DNA of 64,000 nt from Basidiobolus meristosporus CBS 931.73. Taxonomy: Eukaryota; Basidiobolomycota; Basidiobolomycetes; Basidiobolales; Basidiobolaceae. Numbering within the stretch: position 1 is the first letter of the stretch; the number at the start of each line of letters is the position of its first letter. The position numbers were made by a program, and so were the translations under genes. Location: contig MCFE01000376.1 of assembly GCA_002104905.1 (NCBI GenBank), positions 1-64,000 of the forward strand, read 5' to 3'. The notes under the pieces are model-generated. The model did no database searches and was not told the origin of the DNA. It saw only the letters and a program-made list of their open reading frames with translations. Below, piece after piece: positions 60,635-64,000 of this stretch.

Positions 60635-60990
60635 GCCTTATCCATTGAAATAAACAATCTGCACACAAACTCATCAAGGTGGTACAAAATAATGAATCAA
60701 GTAATCTCACCAATCGGCGAAAGATACAGAAATTAGGAGGAGTTCATGACATTTCGGGTCTATTACAGAGTCATGACATCGTATACAGATATCCACCATT
60801 GATGCTATTTCCGGTCTATTAGATATCTACTATTGATACCATTTCCGGTGTAAGGGGCAATTCCACGAGTCTATTACAATTAATTATTACCGCTGTCTCC
60901 CTTCTGTAACTTTCTTTCACAGACACAGACGCTTTGGTGTCCCCTCACCGTTAAATTTCACTCAACCTTTAATTGTTAAATAGCGCCCGT
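60635..60990. other. Intergenic region with tandem repeat
   Basis: About 355 bp between two plus-strand genes. It contains the tandem repeat at 60788-60853 and the leader of the DUF202 gene. Confidence 0.55.
60788..60853. repeat. Tandem repeat, about 33-bp units
   Basis: Two adjacent diverged copies of gatatc-ac-attgat-c-atttccggt-ta (60788-60821 and 60822-60853). A partial third copy of the end (atttcgggtctatta) lies just upstream at about 60751-60765. Confidence 0.75.
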
Positions 60991-61507
60991 ATGTCAGCCG
61001 TCCCCTCCGCAGAAGCAAACGAAACTACCCCCCTAGTTAGGAGAAGTTTGCCATACGTTGGCTGGGAATCGTTGATTCTGGAGAACCGAGGAAGCACAGC
61101 ACGAGATCACCTAGGTAAGTCTTGCTCGTCGAGGATGAAGCCTGAATGCCAAGCTAACCGTTCCTTATTTCGTAGGGAATGAGCGTACCTATCTAGCTTG
61201 GTTTCGTACTTCCTTTACTCTTTTCGGTTTGTGCTGTGCCTCTCTTCAGCATTTCGATCCTGATGGGTTTTCTACTGGGCCAGGCAAAACCCACCAGTAT
61301 CGAGTGGAAATCGGTGTCACCATGGCTGTACTTACATTTGTTTGTATTGTTGTCCCGTTGATAAAGTACCTGAGCACTCAGCACAAGCTGGCCTACGCTC
61401 GGAACCCCATGCGCCCGAGCCGCAGTCTATCGACTATATTCGTTTCTATATCGGTGTTTGCGGTCTTAATGACCTTAATGACCATTGAGTTAGAAGAATT
61501 CGACTGA
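60991..61507 (+). CDS. DUF202 membrane protein
   Basis: Two exons, 60991-61114 and 61176-61507, join in phase to give 151 residues. The DUF202 signature NERTYLAWFRTSFTLFGL marks the first helix, followed by TMAVLTFVCIVVPLIKYL and a last helix STIFVSISVFAVLMTLMTI. Three helices and the NERT motif match the family found in bacteria (YidH) and in fungal vacuolar VTC complex proteins. This single-domain form lacks the SPX and polyphosphate polymerase domains of Vtc proteins. The cytosolic N-terminus is short and Ser/Thr-rich. A role in small-ion or polyphosphate membrane biology is a guess. Confidence 0.82.
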
Positions 61508-61900
61508 TATGCAGCCGATACCTTGTGTATATATAATCTGGAACTTCCATAATCCTGTTAAAACCACCATTAAACCGTTCTGTATATGCCAGTAACCGCT
61601 ATATGCTGGAAAATACTCAGACAACCTGCTACGAATGGTACAGAATGCCTGACAGTCAACCATTATCCTTGAGAGTGGCTGGCCAATGGCTTCGATAGGC
61701 TATTCTGTTTGTATCTGTTACCTATCGTGGGCTTGTGGAAACTCAATTCTACCAAATTAGGAACTAGGCCGGCTTTTTTTGCTATCTGTCATGTGGGGAA
61801 AAGGAAAATTACAGTGCTCGTTATCAGGCTCATCAATATTGTTGAAGCCCTCCATAACGTAGCTGACTCTTCTTTCTCTCTCCCCTACTCACCCACGAAG
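61508..61900. other. Intergenic region
   Basis: About 390 bp between two plus-strand genes; the second half is pyrimidine-rich and looks like the promoter and leader of the PFKFB gene. Confidence 0.45.
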
Positions 61901-63731
61901 ATGACTCTAGGTCCGAATTCCTGGACGCCTGTTCCTGGGGCCTTTATTCAAAAAATTGGAAAAGGTATATCCACGCTTACTGAACGGAAGGACAAGAGTC
62001 TAACTTTGGTATCACCATAGACGTTCATGCTTATAAGAACGAAATCGGTCCTAAGGCAGTGGTTGTCATGGGTATGCATTAGTGCACATAGAACACTGCA
62101 GCAAAGCCCCCACTAACCCCTCTATTAGTCGGCTTGCCGGCTCGAGGCAAAAGCTACATAGTCAAAAAGCTCAAGCGTTATATATCCTGGTTAGGCTTTA
62201 AAACCAAGGTAGACACGCACCGTTGGCCTACTAGTGTCTGTGGGGTCGGGTCTAAAACATTTCTTGCGCAGGTGTTTAACGTCGGGAACAGAAGGAGAAC
62301 ATGCGCAGCGGAGACTCAAGTGAAGACCGGCTGTGTGCAGAACCATACTTCAGATTTTTTCAACCCCAACAATGAAGACGCAAGGTCTTTGCGGGATCAA
62401 CTTGCCATGGATACCCTGGAAGAAGTGATATCTTGGCTAAACGACGGAGGAAAAGTGGGGATCTTAGGTTCGGGCTATTGAGAATGCCTTCCCTCCTTCC
62501 GTGAGATACTGACGATTTGCTTCGATAGATGCCACGAACTCCACCAAGGAAAGAAGGTAAGCATATCTGCAAAGTGTGTGGCGGCTGTTGGAAACTAATT
62601 GGTCGATCACTTGCCAGACAAAGAATCATGGATCGCTGCTCCCGGGAGAGCGATATCAACATTTTGTTTGTGGAAAGCATATGCACCGATCCGGAAGTGT
62701 TGGCTAGGAACATGCAGCTCAAGCTCTCCGGGCCCGACTATAAAAACCAGCAGTCAGACTCTGCGCTCCGAGACTTCCAAGCGCGTGTAGCCAACTACGA
62801 GCGTGCCTACGAAACCATCGACGACTCGGAGGATGAGGATATCCAATACTGTAAAATTATTAATGTTGGCAAGAAGGTACGACCTGGAGTGGCTGTCCTT
62901 TCGGACCGTTTAATAATTTGGCAGTTCTAGGTCATCGCCCATAATATCCAAACCTTTTTGGCTGGTCAGTGTGTATTTTATCTTATGAATATGAATTTGG
63001 CAGCCAGGCAGATCTGGCTAACCCGTCACGGCGAAAGTCTGGACAATCAAGTTGGCAAGATTGGTGGAGATGCCCCGGTAAAACATACAGCAGCCAAAAT
63101 TATCCGATCCAACCGTCACTTACATTTACTTTTATGTCAGCTCTCTTCCGCTGGTCGTGAATATGCGGAAGCGCTGTCTACATTTATGGCTGAGCAGCAG
63201 CGGGATTTCCGATGCGCAGAAACCGGGAAACCACCCCAGTTGACTGTCTGGACCAGTATGCTGCAGCGCGCCATCGAGACTGCCGAACACTTCAATCCCC
63301 ACGAATTCGACATCAAACATATGAAATTCTTGAACGAAATCTACGCCGGGATTTGCGAAGGCATGACCTACGAAGAAATCCAGCAGACATACCCCGAGGA
63401 GTTCAAGGCCCGCTCGGCGAACAAATTTTACTACAGGTACCCGGGCATGGGCGGCGAAAGCTACTGTGATGTCATTCAGAGGCTCTGTCCAGTGATTGTG
63501 GAACTGGAGCGCACAAGAAACAGCGTCCTTATCGTGACACATCGGGCGCTTATGCGCACTTTGCTGGCCTACTTGATGGACATCCCGCTTAGACAGATGA
63601 CCAAACTGGATATCCCCCTGAATACTGTGTACTGCATAGAGCCCAAGCCTTACGGGAACGTGTTGACCAAGTATCAGTATTCACATGACACAAAGACATT
63701 CCATCAACTTGAAAGTGACGAAACAATGTAA
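61901..63731 (+). CDS. 6-Phosphofructo-2-kinase / fructose-2,6-bisphosphatase
   Basis: A multi-exon bifunctional enzyme. The kinase domain has VVVMVGLPARGKSYIVKKL, with its Walker A, then FKTKVFNVGNRRR, a WLNDGGKVGILDATNST core and FVESICTDPEVL. The phosphatase domain starts LTRHGESLDNQVGKIGGDAP, where the RHGE His is the phospho-acceptor, then LSSAGREYAEAL after an intron (63078-63138) and MTYEEIQQTYPEEF, YRYPGMGGESY and VTHRALMRTLLAYL with the second His. Both active sites look complete. It sets fructose-2,6-bisphosphate and thereby glycolysis versus gluconeogenesis. Exons at the 5' end use introns starting GTATATCC (61962) and GTATGC (62070). A short first exon (MTLGPNSWTPVPGA) has little regulatory sequence before the kinase, unlike yeast Pfk26. 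Confidence 0.92.
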
Positions 63732-64000
63732 ATACCCGCGAATCCTCTCATCTTGTCAACGCACGGATAAATCATTTTTGCTGATATGATCCATTTGTGT
63801 GTTGTCCCAAGTGTTGTCCGTGCCAAGTAAAAACATTCGATGATGATCCACCCAGGGTTTCCTAAACAGTATCGGATCATGGTAACATGCGGACGGCCGA
63901 ATTGATCCTATGCTCCGAACCACCATCTAGACACTTCTACCCAAGTTAGTGGATTGAATTGCTAATCATTCGAGTGCTATAACCGGATTATTTATTAAGT
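63732..64000. other. Trailing sequence after PFKFB gene
   Basis: About 270 bp of 3' flanking sequence with no supported feature. Confidence 0.5.

Overview
The window is nuclear DNA from a fungus, read here as 30 protein-coding genes on both strands. Most are split by short (about 40-80 bp) GT-AG introns; several are intronless. Fungal hallmarks are a copper-fist transcription factor, a three-domain Trl1-type tRNA ligase, a Brr6/Brl1 nuclear-envelope protein, a Pex22-like peroxin and a Ptp2/Pyp1-type phosphatase with an N-terminal rhodanese domain. DDX41, a Mahogunin-type RING E3, an FYR-domain protein and a LEA2/WHy protein argue against budding yeasts. A filamentous or early-diverging (non-Dikarya) fungus is my best guess, from gene content only. 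No tRNA, rRNA, CRISPR array, intact transposon or horizontally acquired operon was found.

Layout. 1-3.2 kb: no recognisable gene. 3.2-13 kb: bHLH factor (+), copper-fist factor (+), EF-hand external NADH dehydrogenase (-), membrane-anchored periplasmic-binding-protein-like protein (+), P-TEFb-type cyclin (-). 13.7-24 kb: vacuolar amino-acid transporter (+), aldo-keto reductase (-), B-type cyclin (-), exocyst Exo70 (-), Mahogunin-like RING E3 (+). 24-34.2 kb: monothiol glutaredoxin Grx5 (-), orphan multi-pass membrane protein (+), FYR-domain protein (-), tRNA ligase Trl1 (-), ORC3 (+, divergent from Trl1). 34.4-44.9 kb: small membrane protein (+), Brr6 (+), Pex22-like (+), homeodomain factor (-), single-pass membrane protein (+), LEA2 protein (-), mitochondrial-type rhodanese (-). 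46-55.5 kb: PTP with rhodanese domain (-), DDX41 helicase (+), CUE-domain protein (-), F-box/LRR protein (+). 55.5-57.7 kb: AT-rich gene-poor stretch with a decayed duplication. 57.7-63.7 kb: GPI-type secreted protein (-), CaiB/SUGCT-type CoA-transferase (+), DUF202 membrane protein (+), bifunctional PFKFB (+).

The genes are a housekeeping mixture (cell cycle, replication origin licensing, tRNA/HAC1 splicing, exocytosis, respiration, Fe-S biogenesis, glycolytic control, metal response), not one pathway. Exon limits were placed by hand from GT-AG sites, reading frame and family similarity. Several were checked for phase arithmetic, as stated in the entries; the others are approximate. No database search was possible.
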